From the NCBI GenBank assembly GCA_964562575.1, contig CAZLTY010000006.1, positions 1-43,939 on the forward strand: a stretch of 43,939 bases of DNA, given 5' to 3'. The translations under genes and the position numbers were made by a program. Shown piece by piece: positions 23,724-30,984 of this stretch. Under the pieces are notes generated by a model. That model did no database searches. It was not told the DNA's origin and saw only the letters and a program-made list of their open reading frames with translations. The stretch comes from SG8-4 sp964562575. GTDB lineage: Bacteria; Planctomycetota; Phycisphaerae; Sedimentisphaerales; Anaerobacaceae. The stretch's first letter is position 1. Every line of letters begins with the position of its first letter.

Positions 23724-25148
23724 ATGAATTGCGCCCAGGTAAATCGGAAAATCGAATTGTTCGTACTCGGCGAACTAACCGAATCGGAGCAGATCGCCGT
23801 TGCCGAGCATCTGGCGTCCTGCCCGGTCTGCAGGGTTGCCCATGACGAGTACCGCTTCCTGGTGGCTCAGATCAAAGGCTCGGCCCGATTGGATTCGCTC
23901 GGGGCTGATTTCAGTCTGGCGCGAGAAGTCCGTTCGGCGGTGAAGGTGGGGATTCGCCGAGCGAGCTATCGAGCGACAGCATGGCGTATGATTCCCATAG
24001 CGGGATCGGTTGCAGCATGTTTGCTGCTTGCCTTTGCGGGCTGGCAGATGTGGGTCTCCTCCGACAGCAGGATCGAGCCTGTGCTTGCGAAAGACCGCCG
24101 GCGACAATCTCCTGTTGAGGCTTCTGCCGCACCTTCCGTCCTGCAGGCCTGGCAGCACAAGAGCACCCCTTCGGCGCCAGGGTCGGTGGCCGATGCAGTT
24201 GCCGTTCGCGGAGACAGCATGTACCTGCTTCAGAGACGCGACCGGCAGAACTCTGTGGCGGCGCTTGATACGCGGACAGGCGAGCGGAGATGGCTCTCGG
24301 ACATCCGAAGTTGCGGCTACCTTCTGGCGGATGACTCCCGAGTTTATTGCCTGGCGCCGAGCGAGGTCGGGAAGTTCGATCTTGTCGCACTTGATGCAAC
24401 CGACGGCGCACTTCTGTGGAAGCGCCAACAGGAACACACGGACAAATTGCAGAGCCCATGCCGGGCGAGCCTGCTGGGCGGAGATCGGATCTGCTGGACC
24501 GCCGACAGAGCAGTTCACATGCTCAGTCGTGCCGATGGCAATCCAATCTGGACACGTTCTATTCCTGACGAGGGTATGCTCTCGGCGCCCGTGGCGGTGA
24601 ACAACGACCTTTACGTCGCCAGTGCTGTCGGGCTCTATTGCCTCGACGCGGCAACAGGTGATGAGTCGTGGCGGCTGGCCTGTGGCGATGTCACTTCCAG
24701 TCGAGCCCGGCCGATGTTAGCCGCGGCAGACGGAGAAATCTACGCGTCAATGAGTCTCGGTCTTCGCAGCAGCCGCCTGTTTTGCATGAATGTAGCGCAG
24801 CGCAAGATACTCTGGTCCAGGGTTGTGGACTGTGCCGCCCGTCTGGACGCGATTGGCGACGTGCTCTATGTGCGCGATCAGAACATCCAGGCGCTGGAGG
24901 CAGCCACGGGACGGCTGCTATGGGCCTGCCCGGCTGAAGGATGTAACCCCGTGACATACGCAGGAGACCTGGCCTATTTCGTCGATTCGAGCGATCAGGG
25001 CTGCCTTGTGGCTCTGGATCGGTACACCGGCGCCCGAGTCTGGGAACTGGCCGGCATAAAATCCTGTGACGCGTTCATCAGAGTTGACGGCACGGGTTTT
25101 CTAAAGACTCCCGACGGTGTCGTACACGCCTTTATGTTCAAAGGATAA
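23724..25148 (+). CDS. Anti-sigma factor: zinc finger, membrane helix and extracytoplasmic PQQ-type propeller
   Basis: 474 aa. The N-terminal zf-HC2 anti-sigma domain has C3, H29, C33 and C36 (HLASCPVC). One membrane helix at about 90-110 (MIPIAGSVAACLLLAFAGWQMW) leads to a large outside domain of PQQ/BamB-like blades with repeated ALDTRTGERRWLS, ALDATDGALLWKRQ, LDAATGDESWRLACG and ALEAATGRLLWACP units, giving a beta-propeller of roughly 7-8 blades. The family works by holding the sigma factor at the membrane and releasing it on signal. The propeller could be the sensor or a partner-binding surface. SD AGGAG lies 13 nt before the ATG. Co-oriented with the sigma gene upstream. Confidence 0.88.
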   Translation: MNCAQVNRKIELFVLGELTESEQIAVAEHLASCPVCRVAHDEYRFLVAQIKGSARLDSLGADFSLAREVRSAVKVGIRRASYRATAWRMIPIAGSVAACLLLAFAGWQMWVSSDSRIEPVLAKDRRRQSPVEASAAPSVLQAWQHKSTPSAPGSVADAVAVRGDSMYLLQRRDRQNSVAALDTRTGERRWLSDIRSCGYLLADDSRVYCLAPSEVGKFDLVALDATDGALLWKRQQEHTDKLQSPCRASLLGGDRICWTADRAVHMLSRADGNPIWTRSIPDEGMLSAPVAVNNDLYVASAVGLYCLDAATGDESWRLACGDVTSSRARPMLAAADGEIYASMSLGLRSSRLFCMNVAQRKILWSRVVDCAARLDAIGDVLYVRDQNIQALEAATGRLLWACPAEGCNPVTYAGDLAYFVDSSDQGCLVALDRYTGARVWELAGIKSCDAFIRVDGTGFLKTPDGVVHAFMFKG

Positions 25149-25251
25149 GACGACATTTCAAGTGAAGTTCGCAGTAGGTAACCTTGCAGCTATGCAATCA
25201 TGAAATGTGGCAGCCTATGAGGAAAGTGAGTTTGTATTGGAGAATAGCTCG

Positions 25252-25998
25252 ATGAGGGTATTAACACGACATTTTCTATTGTTAGCTCTGACAGTCTTGG
25301 TGTCGGCAGCAGGTTGTTCAGCCGGCAGACTGTCACGATCTTCTTCAGACACCAAGCGTTCCGACCAAAATGCCGGCGGCATCATGGCTGCCAGCCGAAG
25401 TACGCTGGCGCCCGTGTACGCTCCTCTTGCCGAGCAGCTTGCGTCCTATTTCAACCTGCGTGAGAAAGAAGGTATCGGGATTGACCTCGGAAGCGGTCCG
25501 GGGACGCTCATTCTTGAACTCTGCCGGCGCACCCATATGCATTGGATCAATGCCGATATTAATCCCGACTGCTTCCCATCTTTCTTCAGGCGGGCGAGTG
25601 AACTCGGTCTCGGCGGACGGGTGAGCGCCGTCTTCGCTGATGCACATGCCCTTCCCTTTCACGAGAACTACGCCGATATAGTCGTATCTAGGGGTTCGTT
25701 CCATTTCTGGGAGGACAAGGCCAGGGGATTCCGTGAGATATATCGCGTTCTCAAGCCCGGAGCTGCGGCTTACATTGGACGAGGTTTCTCGAAAAACCTG
25801 CCGGTTGAGACGGCCAAAGCAATACGCGCCAAACAGGGTAAGAAAATGAAATACGATCCTGCTGAAACGACCGAAGAGCTGCGCCGCATCATGGCCCTTC
25901 TGGAAATCGAGACATTCACGATTCATAGGCCCAGTCCCCCGGGAAGCGAAGGTGTCAACTACGGTGTCTGGATCGAGTTTTACAAGCCGTCGAGCTAA
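25252..25998 (+). CDS. Class I SAM-dependent methyltransferase with lipoprotein signal peptide
   Basis: 248 aa from ATG 25252. The first 22 residues (MRVLTRHFLLLALTVLVSAA, then GC) form a canonical-looking lipoprotein signal with lipobox AAGC, followed by a Ser/Lys-rich linker. The Methyltransf_11-like fold starts near residue 60: motif I IGIDLGSGPGT (75-85), acidic loop NADINPDC (100-107), ADAHALPFHENYADIVVSRG (130-148), motif around EIYRVLKPGAAAYIG. All SAM-binding motifs look intact. SAM is cytosolic, so an exported lipoprotein methylase is unexpected. An internal ATG at 25384 would give a leaderless cytosolic form but has no clear ribosome binding site. It is the first gene of a co-directional series that includes ModA-like binding proteins. 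Substrate unknown. Confidence 0.85.
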   Translation: MRVLTRHFLLLALTVLVSAAGCSAGRLSRSSSDTKRSDQNAGGIMAASRSTLAPVYAPLAEQLASYFNLREKEGIGIDLGSGPGTLILELCRRTHMHWINADINPDCFPSFFRRASELGLGGRVSAVFADAHALPFHENYADIVVSRGSFHFWEDKARGFREIYRVLKPGAAAYIGRGFSKNLPVETAKAIRAKQGKKMKYDPAETTEELRRIMALLEIETFTIHRPSPPGSEGVNYGVWIEFYKPSS

Positions 25999-26033
25999 AA
26001 AGAAGAGAACCAGATTTAAGAGGATAGACAAAA

Positions 26034-26906
26034 ATGCGCAAACACGACAGATCAAGAACCGGTTTCACGCTGATAGAGCTTCTTGTTGTTATTGCCATTA
26101 TCGCGGTGCTGATGGCGGTGCTGCTGCCCGCCCTCGGCGGGGCTCGCAAGCTTGCTCGAAGGACAGTGTGCATGGCGAACGTAAGGCGCCTGGCCGTTTC
26201 GATAAGACTTTACGCAGACAACAATGACGGCAAATTGCCGCCGGACAGACTCAGAAAAGCAACCGAATACATGCAGGTCGGTCCGTACAAACGCTATAGA
26301 CCTAGGTGGATTTGGTTCCTGAACGAAGGCATGGGCTACGTCATAAATCCCAAGAAATACGAAACCGAAGAGGCGTTCAATTTAGCCCTGGAGATGGATA
26401 ACGACTACTATATGTGCCCGTCATTGAAGAACTACGCGTACGCGCGCAGCATTCGCAACGGTGCCTACGGCTACAATTTTCAATACCTCGGCAACACACG
26501 GGCCAATCCGGCGGGGACTGATTACGCCAACTACCCGGTTCGGCTTTCACAGATCAGGGCCCCGGCCCAGACAGTTGTGTTCTGCGACAGTCGCGGTTCG
26601 GACATTCCACACGGCCAGCACGCATATTTGGTCGATCCCCCAAGGATGGCAGTCAGCAAGGGAGCCATGCACTTTTCCCCGAAGAGCGCTTCGGTGGGTC
26701 CTCTCAAGTACTCTCCGGCGGATGCCAGGCACTTCGGCGTGGCTAATATTGCGTTTCTTGACGGTCATGCCGAAGCCATGGACTATGAAGATCTGGGATA
26801 TGAGGTTGACCCGGCGACAAGACGTCCTGTTGAAAAAGCCCTCAGCGATTTGGCAGGCCCGGGCAACAATCGGCTTTGGACCGGGACGGGACGGGATGAG
26901 CCTTAG
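26034..26906 (+). CDS. Type II secretion-like pseudopilin (prepilin, H-X9-DG family)
   Basis: 290 aa. The N-terminus has a type IV prepilin site, SRTGFTLIELLVVIAIIAVL (about 7-26), with the invariant Gly-Phe and Glu+5; prepilin peptidase would cut after the Gly. The body is a pseudopilin head. A C-terminal H-X9-DG element is present: H followed by FGVANIAFL then DG (HFGVANIAFLDGHAEAMDYE). This family is massively expanded in Planctomycetes and is usually seen next to exported sulfatases or binding proteins; its function is unknown. It begins 35 bp after the lipoprotein methyltransferase and is followed by a promoter, so it is probably the last gene of its own transcript. Confidence 0.88.
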   Translation: MRKHDRSRTGFTLIELLVVIAIIAVLMAVLLPALGGARKLARRTVCMANVRRLAVSIRLYADNNDGKLPPDRLRKATEYMQVGPYKRYRPRWIWFLNEGMGYVINPKKYETEEAFNLALEMDNDYYMCPSLKNYAYARSIRNGAYGYNFQYLGNTRANPAGTDYANYPVRLSQIRAPAQTVVFCDSRGSDIPHGQHAYLVDPPRMAVSKGAMHFSPKSASVGPLKYSPADARHFGVANIAFLDGHAEAMDYEDLGYEVDPATRRPVEKALSDLAGPGNNRLWTGTGRDEP

Positions 26907-26933
26907 GATGAGAAGTTCCACCTTATGGACCTC

Positions 26934-26961
26934 TTGACAATTTCAGACTTTTCGGTACTGT
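26934..26961 (+). promoter_or_regulatory. Promoter of the ModA-like/TauE/ABC transporter gene cluster
   Basis: TTGACA at 26934-26939, a 16-bp spacer, TACTGT at 26956-26961. The start codon of the first binding protein is about 30 bp further on. A regulator site is not evident. Confidence 0.6.
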
Positions 26962-26992
26962 GTTGATTATCTGAAGAATGGAGATTATTGGA

Positions 26993-27760
26993 ATGAGAAT
27001 CTACAGAATTGCAGTTGTGTCGATGATTGTTGCCGCATGTGGGTTGTTGAGCGGTTGCGGCAAGAAAGAGACGCAGAGTGAATCCACGGAACTGGTGGTT
27101 CTTTGCGGCAGCTCTTTTGTTCCGCCGACCGAGCAGTTGTACGCGGAGTTCAGCGCCAAGACAGGTATCAAAGTTGTCAGCACTACCGCTGGCAGTGAGG
27201 ATTTCCTGCCTTTGGTCAAGACCGGCCAAAAGGGGGATATTCTCGTAACCCACGATCCGTATCTTGATTATGTCCGCGATGCCAACGCCCTGGCCGACCA
27301 TGTCCAGGTGGGCTTTGTAGCGCCCGTGCTGGTCGTACAGAAGGGCAATCCCAAAGGCATAAAGAGCATAGAAGACCTAACCAGGCCTGGCTTGAAAGTC
27401 GCTCTTAGTGACCCCCAGTATTCTACGTGCGGTGAGATGGTCTTTGCGCTTTTGGGCAAGAAAGGCATCAAAGATGATGTTCTCAAGAACGTTGAAAACC
27501 GCCTGACCAAAGGACACAGTAACATTGGGAACTTCCTCAAGACTCAGGCTGTTGACGCAGGCATTATGTGGAACGGCGTGGCCCACACGTTCAGAGACAG
27601 CCTGGACGTTGTTCCCGCACCTTATGAATACGACGAGGAAATTCGCGTGCACATCATTGGTCTGAACTATACCAGGCAAGCCGAATCGCTCAAACAATTC
27701 ATTGAGTTCGTCCGAGACAGAGGCCCTGAGGTTTTCGCCGAGCACGGCTACGTGAAATGA
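26993..27760 (+). CDS. ModA-like oxyanion-binding lipoprotein 1
   Basis: 255 aa from ATG 26993 (ATG 26978 is also in frame); GGAG lies about 11 nt before the chosen start. The lipoprotein signal RIAVVSMIVAACGLLSGC ends in lipobox LSGC, so the protein should be tethered outside the inner membrane. The fold is a type II periplasmic-binding protein of the ModA family: ELVVLCGSSFVPPTEQLYAE, then TAGSEDFLPLVKTGQKGDIL and APVLVVQKGNPKGIKSIEDL. Binding-residue segments CGSSF, GSED and MWNGVAH are visible. The family binds molybdate, tungstate or similar oxyanions; the exact ligand cannot be told from sequence. Its stop codon overlaps the next open frame by 4 bp. Confidence 0.85.
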   Translation: MRIYRIAVVSMIVAACGLLSGCGKKETQSESTELVVLCGSSFVPPTEQLYAEFSAKTGIKVVSTTAGSEDFLPLVKTGQKGDILVTHDPYLDYVRDANALADHVQVGFVAPVLVVQKGNPKGIKSIEDLTRPGLKVALSDPQYSTCGEMVFALLGKKGIKDDVLKNVENRLTKGHSNIGNFLKTQAVDAGIMWNGVAHTFRDSLDVVPAPYEYDEEIRVHIIGLNYTRQAESLKQFIEFVRDRGPEVFAEHGYVK

Positions 27761-27792
27761 CTTGCTCGATAAGGATGTCGCCGGAGAACAAA

Positions 27793-28578
27793 ATGCAAAA
27801 AGTCACGACAATTCTAATTGTTGCCGTCGGCGTATTGCTTTGCGGCTGCAAAGCCGAGAAATCTGAAGAATCTGATTCCGAGCCGAAGGAACTTCTGCTT
27901 TACTGTGGCGCCGGCATACGCCCCCCGGTCGAGCAGATGGTTGAAGCCTTCGGGCGCGAGCACGGTGCGAAAATTGTTACAGACTACGCCGGCAGCGAAG
28001 TGCTCATATCGAAGATAAAGCTGGCTCGCAAGGGAGACCTCTACATGCCGGGCGACAAACACTATGTCGAGCAGGCCGCTCAGGAGGGCATGATCCTCTC
28101 GCAGAAGTCGGTTTGTTACTTTTTGCCGACGATCCTGGTGCAAAAAGGCAACCCAAAAGATATCCGCGGATTGCAGGATCTGCTCAAAGCCGGTTTGAAA
28201 CTGGGGCTTGGAGACGCCAAGGCCTGTGCCATAGGCAGAAAAACAAGAGAAATATTCGCCAAGAATGACATCGCCTGGGAGAACATCGAGAAGAACCTGG
28301 TCTTTCAGTCGTTGACCGTCAACGAGTTAGGGATGCAGATTCAGGCGGGCTCACTCGATGCCGTGATTGTCTGGGATGCAATCGCCGGCTACTATAACGA
28401 GCACGGAACGGAGGTACCCATACCACCGGAGAAAAATGTGATCTCCACGGTGAACATCGGCGTGCTCAGCTTTACCGAGAACCGCTCATTGGCTGAGAAG
28501 TTTGTCGAATTCGCAGTTTCCGCTGCCGGACAGGCTATTCTTGCCGAGCACAACTACCGCACCGAGCCGGTAGAATAG
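27793..28578 (+). CDS. ModA-like oxyanion-binding lipoprotein 2
   Basis: 261 aa from ATG 27793 with GGAG 6 nt upstream; a longer frame from 27757 overlaps the previous stop but lacks a ribosome site. The lipoprotein signal KVTTILIVAVGVLLCGC ends in LCGC. The fold is the same as in its neighbour: KELLLYCGAGIRPPVEQMVE, DYAGSEVLISKIKLARKGDL and FLPTILVQKGNPKDIRGLQD, with ligand segments CGAGI and GSEV. The two are clearly paralogous but diverged, and GSEV here against GSED in the first may mean a different ligand. Both are followed by a permease and ATPase further downstream. Confidence 0.85.
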   Translation: MQKVTTILIVAVGVLLCGCKAEKSEESDSEPKELLLYCGAGIRPPVEQMVEAFGREHGAKIVTDYAGSEVLISKIKLARKGDLYMPGDKHYVEQAAQEGMILSQKSVCYFLPTILVQKGNPKDIRGLQDLLKAGLKLGLGDAKACAIGRKTREIFAKNDIAWENIEKNLVFQSLTVNELGMQIQAGSLDAVIVWDAIAGYYNEHGTEVPIPPEKNVISTVNIGVLSFTENRSLAEKFVEFAVSAAGQAILAEHNYRTEPVE

Positions 28579-28696
28579 GATGGCATCCTAAGTCAGACGC
28601 TGCGCGGGATCGGAGTTTCTGCGCGAGGCCGCAGGTATTTTCCTTGTGAATGATTCCTCCGTTCTTATAATACTCCGTTTGCGTCGAAAGACGTAG

Positions 28697-28746
28697 GGTG
28701 GTCGGCGTGGCCACCTCTTGAGCTGGGCAACCGTGCAGGTTCGCCC
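28697..28746 (+). ncRNA. Possible structured leader before the TauE/SafE-like gene
   Basis: Two adjacent hairpins are visible: GGTGG/CCACC (28697-28701 with 28711-28715) and GGGCAACC/GGTTCGCCC (28725-28732 with 28738-28746, one bulge). They end about 25 nt before the start codon. The spacer is 194 bp, much longer than others in this cluster. No known riboswitch class is recognised; the pairing could be chance. Confidence 0.3.
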
Positions 28747-28772
28747 TCATGGGGTTTATTTGGAGTTTTCGT

Positions 28773-29258
28773 ATGTTAGGTCAGTTGCCCAGCCACTGGT
28801 GGGCCTTTGTCCTGTTGGGAATTTTCGCCGGTATCACAAGCGGCACTCTGGGACTGGGAAGCGGGGCCGTAGTTGTGCCTGCGCTTGTGCTTTTGCCCTT
28901 CTTTGCGTTCGAGCAAAAGGCCGCCCAGGGAACGGCCCTTGCTCTGATGGTGCCCATGGCGCTTCTCGGGGCGTTTAGGTACTGGAAGAATCCGGCGATC
29001 GAGATCAGTCCGGTGTTGATCGCGGTTATTGTGGTGGGCGCCTTGCCTGGTGTTCTTGTCGGGACCGAGTTGGCCGCCCGTCTGCCAAGTCATGTGTTGC
29101 GGAAGATATTTGCAGTTTTTCTTGCGATAGTTGCCGTAAAGATGTTTACTGCCTCGCCGAAAAAGGCCCCCAAAGCCTCCGGCGAGAGTCTGGTAAATCA
29201 GAACAATGTAAATGTAGTTGAACCTGGAGGTCAAAGTAATGAGTCAAGAGAGCAATAA
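28773..29258 (+). CDS. Half-size TauE/SafE (TSUP) family membrane protein
   Basis: 161 aa from ATG 28773, preceded by GGAG at -7. Four hydrophobic helices: WWAFVLLGIFAGITSGTLGL, a helix around VVVPALVLLPFFAF, SPVLIAVIVVGALPGVLVGT, and IFAVFLAIVAVKMF. The GxxxGxxxGxGxG-like stretch AGITSGTLGLGSGAVVVP is the TSUP signature. Full TSUP proteins have two such repeats (about 250 aa); this is one repeat, so it probably works as a dimer, or it may be truncated. The family exports or imports sulfonates, sulfite and related anions. The hydrophilic C-terminal tail (KKAPKASGESLVNQNNVNVV) runs into the overlapping start of the next gene. Confidence 0.8.
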   Translation: MLGQLPSHWWAFVLLGIFAGITSGTLGLGSGAVVVPALVLLPFFAFEQKAAQGTALALMVPMALLGAFRYWKNPAIEISPVLIAVIVVGALPGVLVGTELAARLPSHVLRKIFAVFLAIVAVKMFTASPKKAPKASGESLVNQNNVNVVEPGGQSNESREQ

Positions 29259-29994
29259 TGGGCTCGTCCGTATTTTCAGCGCTAGAGCCTGTGCAGAACC
29301 TTTGGAAAAAGCCGCCAAGCTGTTTGAAGAGAAGACGGGGATCCACGTGGCTATCGACGTATGCAACCGGCATTGTGCCGAGCCGGTCGCCGAGGAAGCC
29401 ACCGGCGAAACCGGCGGTGACGATTTTCTGCTGGAAATTTCCGATGCAGGCATCCACGACCTCGCGATAGGTGGGGCCGAGTATCTGCTCGATGACGGCC
29501 AGGTCAGAGGAATTGTGCGAAAAGGCGAGCGGCGGACCATTGCCAGCCGTGCTTCAGCTATAATCGTGCCCGCGGGCAATCCCAAGAACATACAGACCGT
29601 CGCAGACATGGCCCAGCCGGGCGTGCGCGTGGGTGTGTCGGTTCTGGATTGTCTCAAGGGTTTGTGGGAGGACATCAGCGGCCGATTGGGTCTTGTGAGC
29701 AAGATCCGAAATAACATCACGTATTACGCCAACGGATGCATCGCTATCGTCGAGGCCGCCGCGACAGGCGAATTCGATGCGGGGTTCGGCTGGGCGGCGT
29801 TTCACCATTTGGAGCCGGGAAGAATCGAAGTTATTGAGCTGCCCAAAGAACAACAGGTGCTCAGAGGCACAGGCGTAGGCATGTTGTCCTTTGCCAAGAA
29901 TATCGAGCCCGCAAGAAAGTTCATGGACTTCCTGACGACGCCCGAATCGCGTGCGTTCTATCAGGAATTTGGCTGGGTAGTTGAAGACGATTGA
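29239..29994 (+). CDS. ModA-like oxyanion-binding protein 3, no signal peptide
   Basis: 251 aa from ATG 29239, preceded by GGAGG at -8. The type II binding-protein fold is related to its neighbours: GLVRIFSARACAEPLEKAAK, then RASAIIVPAGNPKNIQTVAD and RGTGVGMLSFAKNIEPARKF. It starts straight in the domain (MSQESNNGLVRIFS) with no signal peptide, lipobox or membrane helix. Two extra cysteine/histidine residues occur in VCNRHCAEP (about residues 40-50). It may stay in the cytoplasm and act as a sensor, a ligand-storage protein or an intracellular accessory of the transporter. The start overlaps the TSUP gene by 20 bp and the permease gene begins 10 bp after the stop, so it is tightly coupled. 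Confidence 0.8.
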   Translation: MSQESNNGLVRIFSARACAEPLEKAAKLFEEKTGIHVAIDVCNRHCAEPVAEEATGETGGDDFLLEISDAGIHDLAIGGAEYLLDDGQVRGIVRKGERRTIASRASAIIVPAGNPKNIQTVADMAQPGVRVGVSVLDCLKGLWEDISGRLGLVSKIRNNITYYANGCIAIVEAAATGEFDAGFGWAAFHHLEPGRIEVIELPKEQQVLRGTGVGMLSFAKNIEPARKFMDFLTTPESRAFYQEFGWVVEDD

Positions 29995-30004
29995 CCCGGA
30001 GGCA

Positions 30005-30856
30005 ATGAAAACGGCTATGAACACTTCCTTCGGCTGCGCTCTGGACAGGCCTGTAAGAGGTTGGCGCGATCGCGTTTTCTCTGCCACGGCGTTTTTCTTC
30101 GTGTCTGTTTTCATGCTCTTTGTCCTTGTGTTGATCGTCACCGACGTCTTTTACGTCGATAAGAAGGCCGTCATGACAGTTCTAACGTCCAAGTTCATCC
30201 GCCATGCGCTTTGGATGAGCATGTGGACCAGCTTCACCACGACTTTCATCGCCCTGCTCTTCGCGGTGCCTATGGGGTATGCTCTGAGCCGCTTTAGATT
30301 CCCCGGGCAATTTCTGGCTGAGGCCCTTGTGGATTTACCCATAGTGTTTCCTCCACTGGTTGCCGGTCTCACGTTGCTGGTGTTCTTTTCGCAGACGACG
30401 GCAGGCCGATGGATACAAAACGACCTCGGGATAGAATTTGTCTTCCAGCCCAAGGGAATCGTGCTGTGTCAGTTCGTAGCCGCGGCCAGTTTTGCCATCC
30501 GCTCGGCCAAGAGCGCCTTCGACGACGTTAACCAGCGATACGAAAATGTTGCCCTGACCCTGGGCTGCACCCAATGGGGCAGTTTCTACCGCGTCTCGCT
30601 GCCGCTGGCCCGCAACGGCATCATCGCAGGCGGCATCCTGACCTGGGCCCGCGCGTTCGGGCTCTTCGGACCCTTGATGATCTTCGTCGGCTCCTTCCGC
30701 GGGCGGACCGAAGTTTTGAGCACCACCATCTTTCTGGAACAATCGGTGGGCAATCTCGAAGTCTCCCTGGCAATCGCCCTGCTGCTGATATTCGTGGCCC
30801 TGATTGCAGTGACAGGCATTCGCCTCGTCGGCGGTTCGGCCCTGGTAAAGCTTTGA
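30005..30856 (+). CDS. ModB/CysT-like ABC transporter permease
   Basis: 283 aa from ATG 30005 (GGAGG just upstream; ATG 30017 is also possible). About six membrane helices: VFSATAFFFVSVFMLFVLVL, FTTTFIALLFAVPMGYALSR, ALVDLPIVFPPLVAGLTLLV, and so on. The EAA-type loop is VALTLGCTQWGSFYRVSLPL (about 185-204), where the ATPase docks. It closely resembles molybdate/sulfate permeases (ModB/CysT/WtpB). It is the only permease for three binding proteins, so either they share it or some are not transport partners. The ATPase gene follows after a 128-bp spacer. Confidence 0.9.
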   Translation: MKTAMNTSFGCALDRPVRGWRDRVFSATAFFFVSVFMLFVLVLIVTDVFYVDKKAVMTVLTSKFIRHALWMSMWTSFTTTFIALLFAVPMGYALSRFRFPGQFLAEALVDLPIVFPPLVAGLTLLVFFSQTTAGRWIQNDLGIEFVFQPKGIVLCQFVAAASFAIRSAKSAFDDVNQRYENVALTLGCTQWGSFYRVSLPLARNGIIAGGILTWARAFGLFGPLMIFVGSFRGRTEVLSTTIFLEQSVGNLEVSLAIALLLIFVALIAVTGIRLVGGSALVKL

Positions 30857-30984
30857 AAGAAAATCAAAATTCAAAAATCAAATTGCAAAATTACGGAGCC
30901 GCTTCGCGGGTTGTTTTAAAGAGCCTCGCCGCAGGCGATTCCACAATTTTGATGTTTACATTTTGATATTTAATATCTTTTTTT
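30857..30984. repeat. AT-rich intergenic repeat words between permease and ATPase
   Basis: Contains AAAATCAAAATTCAAAAATC and the reverse type ATTTTGATGTTTACATTTTG. These match the words at 19025-19345, 20530-20580 and 22015-22060. They separate the permease and ATPase genes of a single transporter. Confidence 0.55.
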
